In this document: positions 1 to 9,037 of the stretch, piece after piece
Position numbering within the stretch: the first letter of the stretch is position 1
Layout of the letters: the number at the start of each line of letters is the position of its first letter
Assembly: GCF_017744695.1 (NCBI RefSeq)
Contig: NZ_JAGIAS010000009.1
Location: forward strand, 186,001 to 250,000
DNA from: Dyadobacter sp.
GTDB lineage: Bacteria > Bacteroidota > Bacteroidia > Cytophagales > Spirosomataceae
Direction: 5' to 3'
Length of the DNA stretch: 64,000 nucleotides
Position numbers and translations under genes: made by a program
The notes under the pieces: generated by a model
Told to the model about the DNA's origin: nothing
The model's input: only the letters and a program-made list of their open reading frames with translations
Databases searched by the model: none

Positions 1-1
1 C

Positions 2-2062
2 ATTACGCCCCGCAAATGGCTGACCGTCGGTCTGGCATTGAATGGCGTGTACTCGTTGCAGAACTACGGAACGTCGGAAAACTCGTCGAACAGCGGCGCC
101 AAAGACTCTTACGGCCAGGCGCTCGCGCTCATGCCTTATGCACGCGCATTCGACGATAACGGCCAGATATTGAACACCAACCGTGAGGGGCTTTCGGCGC
201 ATAATGTGCTGTTGAACATCAATAACTCCACCAACGAGCATAAGCTCGCCTCGCTGCTTTCGAATGTGTACGCCGAGATCCGGTTCACCGACTGGCTGAA
301 ATTTTCGAGCAAATTCGGCGCGCAATACAGCGACAAGGAGTACGGCTCTTTTTATGGCGCGAATTATACCAACCCTTTCAGCGCAGTAGGCACCGCGCCG
401 CTGATCGGTTACAATGCACACAACAAGTCGCTCGGCTGGACATTGGAGAACCTATTGTTTTTCAATAAACAATTTGGCATACACAACTTCGGCGTGACCT
501 TGTTGCAATCCGCACAGCAGAATACCAACAATTCGATCAACATCCGCGCCCAGGGCATTACATTCCCGTCGTCGCAGTGGTACAACCTGGCCGCGAACGC
601 GATTGGGAACCCGATGGGCTACGGTACTTCGTACAGCCGCTCGGCGCTCGCTTCCTACATGGGGCGCCTCAATTACGGCCTGCTCGACCGCTTCCTTGTG
701 ACATTGACCGGCCGCTGGGACGGCGCTTCCGTGCTTGCCGAGGGCAATAAATGGGAGTTTTTCCCGTCGGCCGCGTTGGCCTGGAAGCTCGAAGAAGAGG
801 CATTCGTGAAGCAGATCGACTGGATCAGCCAGTTGAAGCTCCGGTACAGTTGGGGACGCACCGGTAACTCGTCCGTAGCGGCCTATTCTACCGGCGGCTC
901 GATCATCGGCGCGGCTTATGTTTTTAATGAAACACAATATGCCGGCTACAAATCGTCGACGATGCCCAACACGGCATTGCGCTGGGAGAAAACGGCGCAG
1001 CAGAACATCGGTCTGGATTTTGGCTTGCTCAGAAACCGCATTTCGGGCTCGATCGAGGTGTATAAAGCGCAGACGAGCGATTTGCTGATGTCGCGCTCGA
1101 TCCCGCCGGTGCTGGGCTACACGAGCATTCTGAGCAACATCGGCAAAACCGAAAACCGTGGTGTGGAGATCACCATTTCTTCCGTGAATGTGCACCAGAA
1201 GGATTTTACGTGGAGAACGGATCTGAACTGGTCGGCGAACCGGGAGAAAATCCTCGAACTGACCAACGGTGCTACCGACGACCTGGCAAACGGCTGGTAC
1301 ATCGGTCAGCCGATCTCGGTTTTTCGCGATTACCAGTATGACCGGCTTTGGCAGAACACGCCGGAGGATTTGCGGTTAATCGAGCTTTACAAAAAGATCG
1401 GCAACATTACCGCATTGCCGGGGCAGGTGAAGATCAAGGACCAGCCGCTGGTGGAAGTGGGCGAGGGCGCTACCGGTTCCAAATCGGTGACTTTGGCGAG
1501 CGGCGAGGTGGTCAATTACCTGGACAATGGTTTTGGAACCATCAACGACAGCGACAAGTCGATCCTGGGCAGCAACCGGCCTTCCTGGACAGCGGGTTTG
1601 ACCAACACATTCGGCTACAAGAACTTTGAGCTGAGCTTCCTGCTCCAGGCACGCATTAACAACCTGTACTACGGCGCATTGCAAACCTACGGCCGCCGGG
1701 TAGAGAACGACACCTGGAGCCCGACCAACACCGGCGCGGCCTACCCGCAACCGACCACGGCGACCTTTACCAACTACAATAATGTACGCAACTATGTAAA
1801 CGGCTCGCTAGTCGCGTTGCGGAATGTGTCGCTTACCTACACGCTCAACCAGGGCATTGCCGACCGTTACAAAATCGGCAGTGCGCAGGTGTACGCGCAG
1901 GTGCTCAACCCGTTCATGTGGGGCGGCGCGGCTGTGAAAGCGGGACTGAACCCCGAAGACCTGACCGGCTGGGATACCACCGCGGGCGCGCAGTCGGGCG
2001 GGCAGACGAACAACACCATCCTGAACCGCAGCCTGGTGCTGGGACTGAGAATTACCCTTTAA
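2..2062 (+). CDS. SusC-type TonB-dependent transporter, C-terminal part (5' end outside window)
   Basis: The reading frame is open from base 2, so the signal peptide, carboxypeptidase-like domain and plug lie left of the window. What remains (about 687 codons) is the outer-membrane beta-barrel of a SusC/RagA transporter: alternating strands, a run reading LKLRYSWGRTGNSS, the conserved RISGSIEVYKAQTSDLL region, and a late SWTAGLTNTFGYKNFELSFL segment. SusC proteins import oligomers through the outer membrane with TonB energy, capped by a SusD lipoprotein, and the SusD gene follows 16 bases downstream. One oddity is the last residue: the chain ends in RITL, whereas every other SusC here ends in Phe, the usual C-terminal barrel-assembly signal. 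The assignment as SusC is secure; the substrate is not readable, although the downstream sulfatase suggests a sulfated glycan. Confidence 0.93.
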   Translation: MTPRKWLTVGLALNGVYSLQNYGTSENSSNSGAKDSYGQALALMPYARAFDDNGQILNTNREGLSAHNVLLNINNSTNEHKLASLLSNVYAEIRFTDWLKFSSKFGAQYSDKEYGSFYGANYTNPFSAVGTAPLIGYNAHNKSLGWTLENLLFFNKQFGIHNFGVTLLQSAQQNTNNSINIRAQGITFPSSQWYNLAANAIGNPMGYGTSYSRSALASYMGRLNYGLLDRFLVTLTGRWDGASVLAEGNKWEFFPSAALAWKLEEEAFVKQIDWISQLKLRYSWGRTGNSSVAAYSTGGSIIGAAYVFNETQYAGYKSSTMPNTALRWEKTAQQNIGLDFGLLRNRISGSIEVYKAQTSDLLMSRSIPPVLGYTSILSNIGKTENRGVEITISSVNVHQKDFTWRTDLNWSANREKILELTNGATDDLANGWYIGQPISVFRDYQYDRLWQNTPEDLRLIELYKKIGNITALPGQVKIKDQPLVEVGEGATGSKSVTLASGEVVNYLDNGFGTINDSDKSILGSNRPSWTAGLTNTFGYKNFELSFLLQARINNLYYGALQTYGRRVENDTWSPTNTGAAYPQPTTATFTNYNNVRNYVNGSLVALRNVSLTYTLNQGIADRYKIGSAQVYAQVLNPFMWGGAAVKAGLNPEDLTGWDTTAGAQSGGQTNNTILNRSLVLGLRITL

Positions 2063-2078
2063 TAAAGCATTTCGACCG

Positions 2079-4331
2079 ATGAAAAAATACATCTTACCCA
2101 TTCTCTTTTTACTTCCGCTGACCTCCTGCAAGGAGTTTCTGGAAGAAAAAATGGTATCGACTATCACGCAGGACTATTTCGAAACCGAAAAAGGCGCCGA
2201 AGATCTCGTGGTGGCATCCTATAACACCCTCCGCTGGAAATACGGCTTCATGGAAGGCCCATACCTGTTCGAAACCGGCACCGACATCACCGAGCCGACC
2301 GACAACAACTGGGCGACGGTCAGCCCGGCCGTGTGGGCGCCTACCGGAGAGGCGGGCAGCTATGCCAATAACCTGATGGGCTACTATGCAACGCAGCTGC
2401 TCGGGAGCTACCCGATTATCAATGATTGCAACAAGGCCATCGAGATTATCACCGAAAAGGCGCCGGGCAAGTTTGGCTCGGACAAGGAATATGCCAATCA
2501 GCGGCTGTCGGAGGTGTATTTCCTGCGTTCGTGGACATTCTACATGCTGGTGACCCAGCTCGGCGATGTGCCGATGCCGCTCAAAAGCAACAACTCGCTT
2601 CCGACGGTTTTCAACTTCCCAAAATCGACTTCGGCACAGGTGTACAGCCGCATTATCGGCGATCTCCGCTTCGCTCACGAGCATTTGCCTGCGGCGCAAG
2701 CTGAGCGCGGGCGCATTACGAAAGGCGCGGTGTCGCATTTGCTGGCCAAGTTGTACTTACAACGGGCACAGGGGCAGGAGTTTAAACAATACCGCAATGC
2801 AGACGGTACCGTGAACCCCGCCGATGCCAATGCGCATTTGGGACTGCTTTTCAAGGGGCAGGGCAGTGCCGACCTGGATTCGGCCCGCATTTTCGCGACC
2901 GAGGTGATCGACGCTTATGCCTCGTCCAACGGCGGGCAGTTTGGGGGGCTGGCGGCTAATTATTGGGATTTGTTCAAAACCGCGCGTGGCGATTGGAGCA
3001 ACGAGAGCAACAAGGAAATTATCCTGCAAGCCTCGTACGGCAACAACCTCGATAACGGTCGCTACGGCATGCGGACCACCGCCGCATTTACCTGCGATTA
3101 CACCAATGCAGCCTGGAACATCCCTTCCAAAACCTGGGCTTACGGCCTCCGCAAAGGCACGGGCTTTTTGCCTACCGACTGGGGTTATGATGTTTTTACA
3201 GACAAAATCAATGATTCCCGCTTTGAAAAGAGCTTCCAGATCGAGTATCAGAGCGCTTCTTTCGACAATGCGGCATTGCAGGACGGGCCAGGACTAGCTT
3301 ATACCGATGCGAACAATAAGTCGCTGACGTGGGCTGCCGAGGAGGCAAGTTATTTCAATGCCAACATTCAGGCAGGCTACAACCGGCCTTCGTGGGGCGG
3401 CCGGAAAGCCGTTGCCGGGCAGCGGAAAATAGGGCAGGGCGACCTGGGTCTGGTGTTTTTGGAGAATACCAAGGAAACGGCCATCGATATCAATGAAGCG
3501 CTCGCGCAGCCTTATGTACTGTACCCACGCTGGGTGAAAAAGGGTGGTGAATATTACTACCGCAAAACGGGTGTGGACCGGTTGTCTTCCAACACCGGCC
3601 TGCTGATCGGGCGTACGATCCGCCCGTCGTCGCGCAAGTTCATCGACCCGAACCGCAGCACGGTGGATAACCACTTCGGTACCCGCGATGTAGCGATATT
3701 CAGGCTGGCGGAAACCTACCTGATCCGCGCGGAAGTGTATGGGCGGCAAGGCAATTATGCGGCGGCGATCGAGGATATCAATGTCCTACGCGCCCGTGCG
3801 GCTTACAAAACCGGCGAAAGCCGCGCGGAAGTGCTGGCGAGGTTGTATCCGGGGTCGGAAAACCTGACGGTTGCTGAAAAAAGCTATCCTTACGCCGCTG
3901 CGACCGATACTTATGCCAAAATTAAAGTGGATGCTTCCTATTGGGATGGAGCTTCGGCCAAATCGCGCCTGGAAAACTATCCGCCGGAAGCGAATAGTTC
4001 TGCGAAGCGTTTTATTCATTTTATTTACAATGAATACTCGCGTGAATTCAATTCGGAACAGATTGTGTACGAGGGTATTCACCACGCGGGCATCCAGCTC
4101 GAACGCGTGCTGCACCATAACCAGCTCGCATCGTCCAAAACCGGCAACTGGCCCGTGGCCGACAACCCGGTGAATGCAAACGGGCAGAATGGCAACGGCA
4201 AGGGCGTGTTCCGCGCGAAGGACACATTCAAGCCTTTTCCGCAATCGTACATCAACATGCTGACCGACGAAAAAGGCGCGCCGCTCACCACCGATGCCAT
4301 CCGGAATTACCAGAACCCGGGTTATAATTGA
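2079..4331 (+). CDS. SusD/RagB-family surface lipoprotein (long form, 750 aa)
   Basis: The protein opens with a short lysine-rich signal peptide and a lipobox ending at Cys17 (LPLTSC), so it should be a lipoprotein exposed on the cell surface next to the preceding SusC. SusD features include the early EDLVVASYNTLRW helix, YFLRSWTFYMLVTQLGDVP at about 145-165, a middle IFRLAETYLIRAEVYGRQG segment and a C-terminal FKPFPQSYINML stretch before the final QNPGYN. At 750 residues it is longer than the usual 450-600, with extra sequence in the middle and C-terminal thirds. The start codon sits 16 bases after the SusC stop, so the two are co-transcribed. SusD proteins bind substrate and form the lid of the SusC pore; the ligand here is unknown. 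Confidence 0.93.
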   Translation: MKKYILPILFLLPLTSCKEFLEEKMVSTITQDYFETEKGAEDLVVASYNTLRWKYGFMEGPYLFETGTDITEPTDNNWATVSPAVWAPTGEAGSYANNLMGYYATQLLGSYPIINDCNKAIEIITEKAPGKFGSDKEYANQRLSEVYFLRSWTFYMLVTQLGDVPMPLKSNNSLPTVFNFPKSTSAQVYSRIIGDLRFAHEHLPAAQAERGRITKGAVSHLLAKLYLQRAQGQEFKQYRNADGTVNPADANAHLGLLFKGQGSADLDSARIFATEVIDAYASSNGGQFGGLAANYWDLFKTARGDWSNESNKEIILQASYGNNLDNGRYGMRTTAAFTCDYTNAAWNIPSKTWAYGLRKGTGFLPTDWGYDVFTDKINDSRFEKSFQIEYQSASFDNAALQDGPGLAYTDANNKSLTWAAEEASYFNANIQAGYNRPSWGGRKAVAGQRKIGQGDLGLVFLENTKETAIDINEALAQPYVLYPRWVKKGGEYYYRKTGVDRLSSNTGLLIGRTIRPSSRKFIDPNRSTVDNHFGTRDVAIFRLAETYLIRAEVYGRQGNYAAAIEDINVLRARAAYKTGESRAEVLARLYPGSENLTVAEKSYPYAAATDTYAKIKVDASYWDGASAKSRLENYPPEANSSAKRFIHFIYNEYSREFNSEQIVYEGIHHAGIQLERVLHHNQLASSKTGNWPVADNPVNANGQNGNGKGVFRAKDTFKPFPQSYINMLTDEKGAPLTTDAIRNYQNPGYN

Positions 4332-4355
4332 TTTTTGAAATACAAATAAATACTG

Positions 4356-5738
4356 ATGCTGAAAAGGTTAAGTACATGGGCGCTGGCCGTGCTGATCGGC
4401 GGGGCCGCAGCGTCTCAAACGCCTGATACACCGAATATCGTTTTCATCCTCGCCGACGACCTTGGCTATGGCGACATTGGAGTGAACGGCCAGAAACTCC
4501 TCCATACCCCGAATATCGATGCGCTGGCGAAAGAGGGCATTATCTTCACCGACTTTCACGCAGGCGCGCCTGTGTGTTCGCCCTCCCGAAGCGTGCTCAT
4601 CACGGGCCTGCATACGGGACATACCACCATTCGCGGTAATGCGACCATCCGCGGGGGCATTGCCGGCAGCAAGGGCAAACAGACCGTCCGGAGAACCAAC
4701 CTCACCGCTGAGGATTTTACAATCGGGAAGCTGATGGGGCAGTCGGGCTACACCACCGCGCTCACCGGCAAATGGCATCTCGACGGCTACGACACGCTCG
4801 CGACGCCTATTCACCGGGGCTTCGACCAGTTTTCGGGCTGGCTGATCGCCTATCCGGGCACCTACGCCAACGGCTATTGGCCCGCGCAGCGGTACATCAA
4901 CGGGCAGCTCAAAAACGTAGACCGCAACCAGAACGGTCGGAAAGGCTACTACGCTGATGACCTGACGACCGACGAAAGCATCGCATTCATGACTGCTCAG
5001 CGCGGTTCGAAAAAACCTTTCGTGCTGATGATCAACTACAACAGTCCGCATTCACCGCTCGACGCAGTAGACAGTACCATTTACCAAAAGGAAGACTGGC
5101 CGCAAGACATGAAAATCTACGGCGCCCAGGTGCACCACCTCGACGAGCAAGTGGGACGCATTAAAAGGTACCTCATCGAAAGCGGTTTATCCCAAAACAC
5201 TATCGTGTTCTTCTGCTCCGACAACGGTCCGCGCTCCGAAGGCACACCTCAGCAGACCGCCGTCGCCGAGTTCTTCGATTCTAACGGCCAGCTCCGCGGT
5301 TACAAGCGCGATATGTACGAAGGCGGCATCCGCGTTCCTATGATCGTATGGGCACCGGGAACCGTCAAACCCGGCACTGTGAGCAAGGAACCGGCCTACT
5401 TCGCCGACATCATGCCCACCTTTGCGGAAATCGCTCAATCGAAAGTGCGTTACGACACCGACGGTGCCAGTGTATTGCCTGCCATCAAAGGCAAGCCCGC
5501 TTCGAAACCCCGCTTTTTGTATTGGGAGTTTTTTGAAAAGGGCTTCGAACAGGCCGTTCGATATGGAAAATGGAAGGCTGTGAAAGCCAAAGGCAAGCTC
5601 GAACTATACGATCTGGACAAGGACATTAGCGAAACGCGTGACGTCGCCTCGCAGCACCCGGACGTAGTTGCCAAAATTGAAAACTATCTGAAAACGAGTC
5701 GGACGGAATCGCCATTCTGGCCGGTGGAAGGGAAATGA
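4356..5738 (+). CDS. Secreted sulfatase (S1 arylsulfatase-type)
   Basis: A signal peptide (about 1-20) is followed by a type I sulfatase domain. The metal-binding ADD motif is at residues 33-35, and the CSPSR signature at 74-78 carries the cysteine (Cys74) that is converted to formylglycine in this family. GKWH at about 138-141 and SDNG at about 288-291 supply further active-site and calcium-ligand residues. The C-terminal part contains the usual YRVYDLxxDxxE-like segment (ELYDLDKDISETRD). The 460-residue length is normal. It would remove sulfate esters from a carbohydrate in the periplasm or outside the cell. It lies 24 bases after SusD and overlaps the next gene by four bases, so it belongs to the same locus. 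It needs a formylglycine-generating or anSME enzyme encoded elsewhere. The exact sulfated substrate cannot be read. Confidence 0.93.
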   Translation: MLKRLSTWALAVLIGGAAASQTPDTPNIVFILADDLGYGDIGVNGQKLLHTPNIDALAKEGIIFTDFHAGAPVCSPSRSVLITGLHTGHTTIRGNATIRGGIAGSKGKQTVRRTNLTAEDFTIGKLMGQSGYTTALTGKWHLDGYDTLATPIHRGFDQFSGWLIAYPGTYANGYWPAQRYINGQLKNVDRNQNGRKGYYADDLTTDESIAFMTAQRGSKKPFVLMINYNSPHSPLDAVDSTIYQKEDWPQDMKIYGAQVHHLDEQVGRIKRYLIESGLSQNTIVFFCSDNGPRSEGTPQQTAVAEFFDSNGQLRGYKRDMYEGGIRVPMIVWAPGTVKPGTVSKEPAYFADIMPTFAEIAQSKVRYDTDGASVLPAIKGKPASKPRFLYWEFFEKGFEQAVRYGKWKAVKAKGKLELYDLDKDISETRDVASQHPDVVAKIENYLKTSRTESPFWPVEGK

Positions 5739-6526
5739 AGGGATATTTGAAACCAATAGGCAGGGCAGCGCTGGGCGTTGCCCTGCTGTTTTGCATTCCG
5801 GCCAATGCGCAGACGGGACATGCACAACCCCACGGTAAGCAACCGGTTAAGCCGCGAACAACGAGCCGACAAACGGCTCGCACCAAAGTGTCCAATGCAC
5901 CGAAAGGAAAACTTTTGCATTCCGACGACTTTACCGGCGCACTGGACACCACCCGCTGGCACGCCGAAATCGAGCCCGTGGCAGGCCGTCATTCCGAAGT
6001 GCGCACCCAAAACGGACGCCTGATCCTGAACACCGCCGGAGGCGTCACCGTCTGGTTCAAGCCGCGCCTGGAAGGCAACATCCGCATAGAATACGACTGG
6101 ACCGTGCTCGTCGACTCGGGCAGGAACGACCGGTTGTCGGATTTGAATCAATTTTGGATGGCTACTGATCCTTTAAATGCGAATTTGTTTACGCGCTCAG
6201 GGAAGTTTGAGAGCTATGATTCGCTGTCGCTTTATTATGTGGGGTTTGGGGGGAATAGCAATACTACCACGCGGTTTCGCAAGTATCTCGGGGATGGGGC
6301 GAAGCCTTTATTAAAGGAATATTTGGATGCGGGGCATTTGCTGAAGGCTAACCATACTTACCATATTGTGATAGCCGTCATTGACGGTCGGACTACTTTT
6401 TCGGTGGATGGGGAGGTTTTGTTTGATTATTTGGATCCGTCGCCTTTGAGGAGTGGGTGGTTTGGGTTTCGGTCTACCGCGGCACGGCATTCTATTGGTT
6501 GTCTTAAAGTTTGGCGCATTGAATGA
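5735..6526 (+). CDS. Secreted DUF6250-type protein, probable carbohydrate-active partner of the sulfatase
   Basis: The start overlaps the sulfatase stop as ATGA, a translational-coupling arrangement. Residues 1-26 are a signal peptide ending in ANAQ. A basic, low-complexity linker (about 27-55) leads to a beta-sandwich-like domain (about 58-262) with DDFTGALDTTRW, LSDLNQFWMATDP, SGKFESYDSLSLYYVGFGG and a terminal GWFGFRSTAARHSI stretch. I recognise this as the DUF6250 pattern seen in secreted Bacteroidota proteins in polysaccharide loci; a concanavalin-like fold and lyase or hydrolase role are plausible but unproven. Codon usage changes sharply from about base 6141 to the end: third positions become T and G rich and GC falls, unlike the first half and the genes upstream. 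Confidence 0.78.
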   Translation: MKGYLKPIGRAALGVALLFCIPANAQTGHAQPHGKQPVKPRTTSRQTARTKVSNAPKGKLLHSDDFTGALDTTRWHAEIEPVAGRHSEVRTQNGRLILNTAGGVTVWFKPRLEGNIRIEYDWTVLVDSGRNDRLSDLNQFWMATDPLNANLFTRSGKFESYDSLSLYYVGFGGNSNTTTRFRKYLGDGAKPLLKEYLDAGHLLKANHTYHIVIAVIDGRTTFSVDGEVLFDYLDPSPLRSGWFGFRSTAARHSIGCLKVWRIE

Positions 6527-6537
6527 AGCAATTACTT

Positions 6538-7518
6538 CTAGTCAATAATCCTATTCACAATTTTATTGGTAAATGAATAGAAATCAGCATAACTGCTTTT
6601 TACAGCTCCCAAATGTGCTCCGATGGCCCCATCGGACGGCTTCAACAAAAAGATCGGTTTTCTTGCCTCCATTGCCATCGGTATCAGGCTGTGGTAATGT
6701 TTTAAAAGTGCCAGGCAATATGGGTCATCGTTTACAGTCAAGTCTGTTTCTGGCGCGTCGTTCAAGACGGATTCCCTGAAAACATTAGGTATCCGATTTG
6801 CCCATTTTAGATATGATTTTACCGGTCGGCTTTCTTTAACCCCATGTTGCATGACCACATAACCCAAGGGAACGATCGATCCACGAGGCAATTGAAGTGA
6901 CGGTTCGGGATTCCGACTGAGGCGGTCTTCCCATTCGCCTTGCCAGGTTACAAGCCGATTTCCAAGGTTTCTCAAACCCTGTAATGAAAACAAGTCAGCC
7001 GCCATTGGGACAACCACATAGTCGGCAGCAATTAATGTCGCTCTGTTTATGGCTCCAAAATTAGGTCCGATATCAATAATGTTGAAATCGGTACTCCAAC
7101 GTTGACCAGCTTCCATGATCACGCGGTAGAAAGACGACACGACGCGAAACGCCGCCTCATCACGGTTCAGGCAGGAACCCCAACCGCTACTTAGTTTGTC
7201 TTCAAAAAGGGATAATTCCAAGTCCCCGGCAAGAAGGCCGATATTGCTTTTGATTTCCTCAATGTGAGCTGGGGATATATCGCCTATGCCTCGATTCAAT
7301 GGCTTTATACTTTCTAGAATCGTCGGTCTGCGATCCTCGCTATCATATATATCCTGCAATCGATCATCATTCAAAAACATTGAAGTGAGGTTAGTTTGAG
7401 GATCAAGGTCTACGGCAAGGCATCGGTAGCCCAACTCGGCCAACATGTAGGTGAAATGGTACACCAAGGTCGTCTTGCCGACACCACCTTTATTATTAAA
7501 GAAAGCAATCGTCTTCAT
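6538..7518 (-). CDS. ParA/Soj-family ATPase
   Basis: The 326-residue protein has the deviant Walker A motif of ParA/MinD ATPases, KGGVGKT at residues 10-16, the Walker A-prime segment DLDPQTN at 37-43, and a Walker B-like FNIIDIGPNFGAINRA followed by ADYVVVPMAADLFSLQGLRNL. Such proteins dimerise on ATP and position plasmids, chromosomes or protein complexes. The C-terminal third (SYLKWANRIPNVFRESVL, then NDDPYCLALLKHYHSL) resembles orphan ParA proteins rather than chromosomal Soj. No ParB or centromere-like repeats are visible nearby. Its ATG shares one base with the stop of the upstream gene (TAATG), so the pair is translationally coupled. It is convergent with the DUF6250 gene, leaving only 11 bases and no clear terminator. 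The ATPase family is certain; the role is not. Confidence 0.9.
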   Translation of the reverse strand: MKTIAFFNNKGGVGKTTLVYHFTYMLAELGYRCLAVDLDPQTNLTSMFLNDDRLQDIYDSEDRRPTILESIKPLNRGIGDISPAHIEEIKSNIGLLAGDLELSLFEDKLSSGWGSCLNRDEAAFRVVSSFYRVIMEAGQRWSTDFNIIDIGPNFGAINRATLIAADYVVVPMAADLFSLQGLRNLGNRLVTWQGEWEDRLSRNPEPSLQLPRGSIVPLGYVVMQHGVKESRPVKSYLKWANRIPNVFRESVLNDAPETDLTVNDDPYCLALLKHYHSLIPMAMEARKPIFLLKPSDGAIGAHLGAVKSSYADFYSFTNKIVNRIID

Positions 7519-8699
7519 TATCGTTTTTTGTAGATTACTACCCCAAAGCTAGTAGGCTGATCGAGAATAAATACAGGATCGGGTGAGCCGTTTCTCGAAA
7601 GGGCTGCCTTAGCACGTTTGACGCCAACATTAAATGCATTGATAAACCCTAGATTTTTTGCTGCTTCTGCCAAGGTTGGGTTCCGATAGTCGTTTTTATT
7701 GGGAAAGTTTTCAGGCCTCGCATCGCCATACAATCCGCCGGGATTTGTAATTTCTATTCGATCACTGAACTCATAGAACTTGATCGGCGCATTCGACTCA
7801 TAGTCGCGATGTATAATCGCATTATAAAGCAATTCCTCGATCGCGGACGCAGGATAGGCCGAATCATAAGACTCCCCAAGTCCAAGCTGTACCCGCTTTT
7901 CGATTTGAGATTTGATAAAGTCTTTCATGACACGCATTTGAGTGGTCAGGTCGCCCTCAAACCGGTGTTCAAAATCAAAATCACTTACTTCGTCTGTTCC
8001 GACGAACCTCACATATTGAACATATGCTCCACTCAGATAAAACCTTGGGTTTTTGCCAAAAAGCAGTATTCCTGCATTGGTAGGAACATCATTTTTTAGG
8101 TCGTAAAATTTAAGTGATGAAAGTTGCTCCTTGATTTCCCTTCCATTGGCTTCAAGCGTTTCCGGGTCTATCGCAGTCGGCAGGTAAGTCAATTTAAACA
8201 GATCGATACTTAACTCGTTCAAGTCACTATCGTAGGTTGGGCGCGTGTCGAAGGTTTTTGAAAAGGTTGAGCGCCTTTCGCCTAATATTCTTTCCTCCGC
8301 CTCGTTCGCAAAACCCCTTCTCTGTCCAACGCGAACGCAAACGCGGCCTTTGTACCGTGTAGGTGGTACTTTGGAAGGTTGAACCTCTACCACGGCAATA
8401 TCCCCATTATCAAAAGAAAACTTTGCCACTGTCATCGCGGGAGGGGGAACAATACGTCCATCGGTTCGAAAGTTAAGCAGCGTCTGCATGAGCTGCTCAT
8501 CTACCTTAGTGCCATTCAAACTTCCGTCGTCATTCGCTCCAATGATCAGATATCCTGGCAATCCATGCCCCGGCATGTCATTGCAAAAAGCGCATATAGC
8601 CTCACCAAATTTGTCAGCGTTAGTTTTCGAAACCGTTTTTTCTACTCGGTCAGATTCCAATGCGGGTAGTAGTAGTGCAATCTCTTCCAGGGAAATCAT
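7518..8699 (-). CDS. AlbA_2 domain / GHKL-ATPase protein (COG2865-like, RecG-like regulator)
   Basis: The N-terminal half (about 10-140) matches the Schlafen-type AlbA_2 nucleic-acid-binding domain: an acidic-basic lead (ESDRVEKTVSKTNADKFG), an AFCND core, GYLIIGANDDGSLNG, and a later VRVGQRRGFANEAEERILGERR. The C-terminal half is an HATPase_c_4 GHKL ATPase, with the N-box EELLYNAIIHRDYE, DRIEITNPGGLYGD and a closing ALSRNGSPDPVF. No helicase domain is present. Proteins of this type are often labelled ATP-dependent DNA helicase RecG by error; they are thought to be regulators or defence components. It is first in the operon with parA. GC content is lower than in the flanking Sus genes, and codon choice is mixed, which hints at horizontal origin. 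Domain calls are firm, function is open. Confidence 0.85.
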   Translation of the reverse strand: MISLEEIALLLPALESDRVEKTVSKTNADKFGEAICAFCNDMPGHGLPGYLIIGANDDGSLNGTKVDEQLMQTLLNFRTDGRIVPPPAMTVAKFSFDNGDIAVVEVQPSKVPPTRYKGRVCVRVGQRRGFANEAEERILGERRSTFSKTFDTRPTYDSDLNELSIDLFKLTYLPTAIDPETLEANGREIKEQLSSLKFYDLKNDVPTNAGILLFGKNPRFYLSGAYVQYVRFVGTDEVSDFDFEHRFEGDLTTQMRVMKDFIKSQIEKRVQLGLGESYDSAYPASAIEELLYNAIIHRDYESNAPIKFYEFSDRIEITNPGGLYGDARPENFPNKNDYRNPTLAEAAKNLGFINAFNVGVKRAKAALSRNGSPDPVFILDQPTSFGVVIYKKR

Positions 8700-8749
8700 A
8701 TATAGCGTTCGTTAAACCCTGGCAAGTTGAAAAATGCTCGTGCAATTAC

Positions 8750-8782
8750 CAAATTTTAAGCGTAATGGCTGTTTTCTTTCAA
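8750..8782 (-). promoter_or_regulatory. Possible promoter of the AlbA_2-parA operon
   Basis: Read on the minus strand, TTG (8782-8780) is followed after 21 bases by TAAAATTTG (8758-8750), close to the Bacteroidetes -33/-7 pattern TTG-N19-TAnnTTTG but with one extra base in the -7 box. It lies about 50 bases upstream of the AlbA_2 start. The match is imperfect, so this is a weak call. Confidence 0.3.
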
Positions 8783-8948
8783 TGTGTATACCCGAGTGAA
8801 GTTGCGTTTCTACATGGACAAAGAATTATTTGCCGGATACTTTGCCTTCTTTACAGGTTTGGATTTGCAGAAACATCTCCCGAATATGCATCCTCCTATA
8901 AACAAGTGTCACACATGAAAAAGCTTCAAAGTTATGCCCTGCGATGGT

Positions 8949-8989
8949 GGGGGATCGGCGAAAGCCCCCCGAACGCTGACACTAGCGTT
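8949..8989 (+). other. Two tandem hairpins in the 8.70-9.04 kb intergenic region
   Basis: The 338-base stretch between the AlbA_2 start and the small gene at 9038 holds no convincing gene. Near its right end are GGGGG (8949-8953) pairing with CCCCC (8965-8969), and AACGCT (8972-8977) pairing with AGCGTT (8984-8989). There is no T-run, so these look like leader-RNA structure for the plus-strand gene rather than a terminator. Confidence 0.4.
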
Positions 8990-9037
8990 TAGGACACCTT
9001 AGGCAGGGTATTTTCTCATCCTTAAACTAAGTGTCAA

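Noticed and set aside
8660-8992. A 110-codon plus-strand frame between the AlbA_2 gene and the small gene
   Set aside because: It overlaps the start of the well-supported AlbA_2 gene on the other strand, and its cysteine-rich product resembles no protein.
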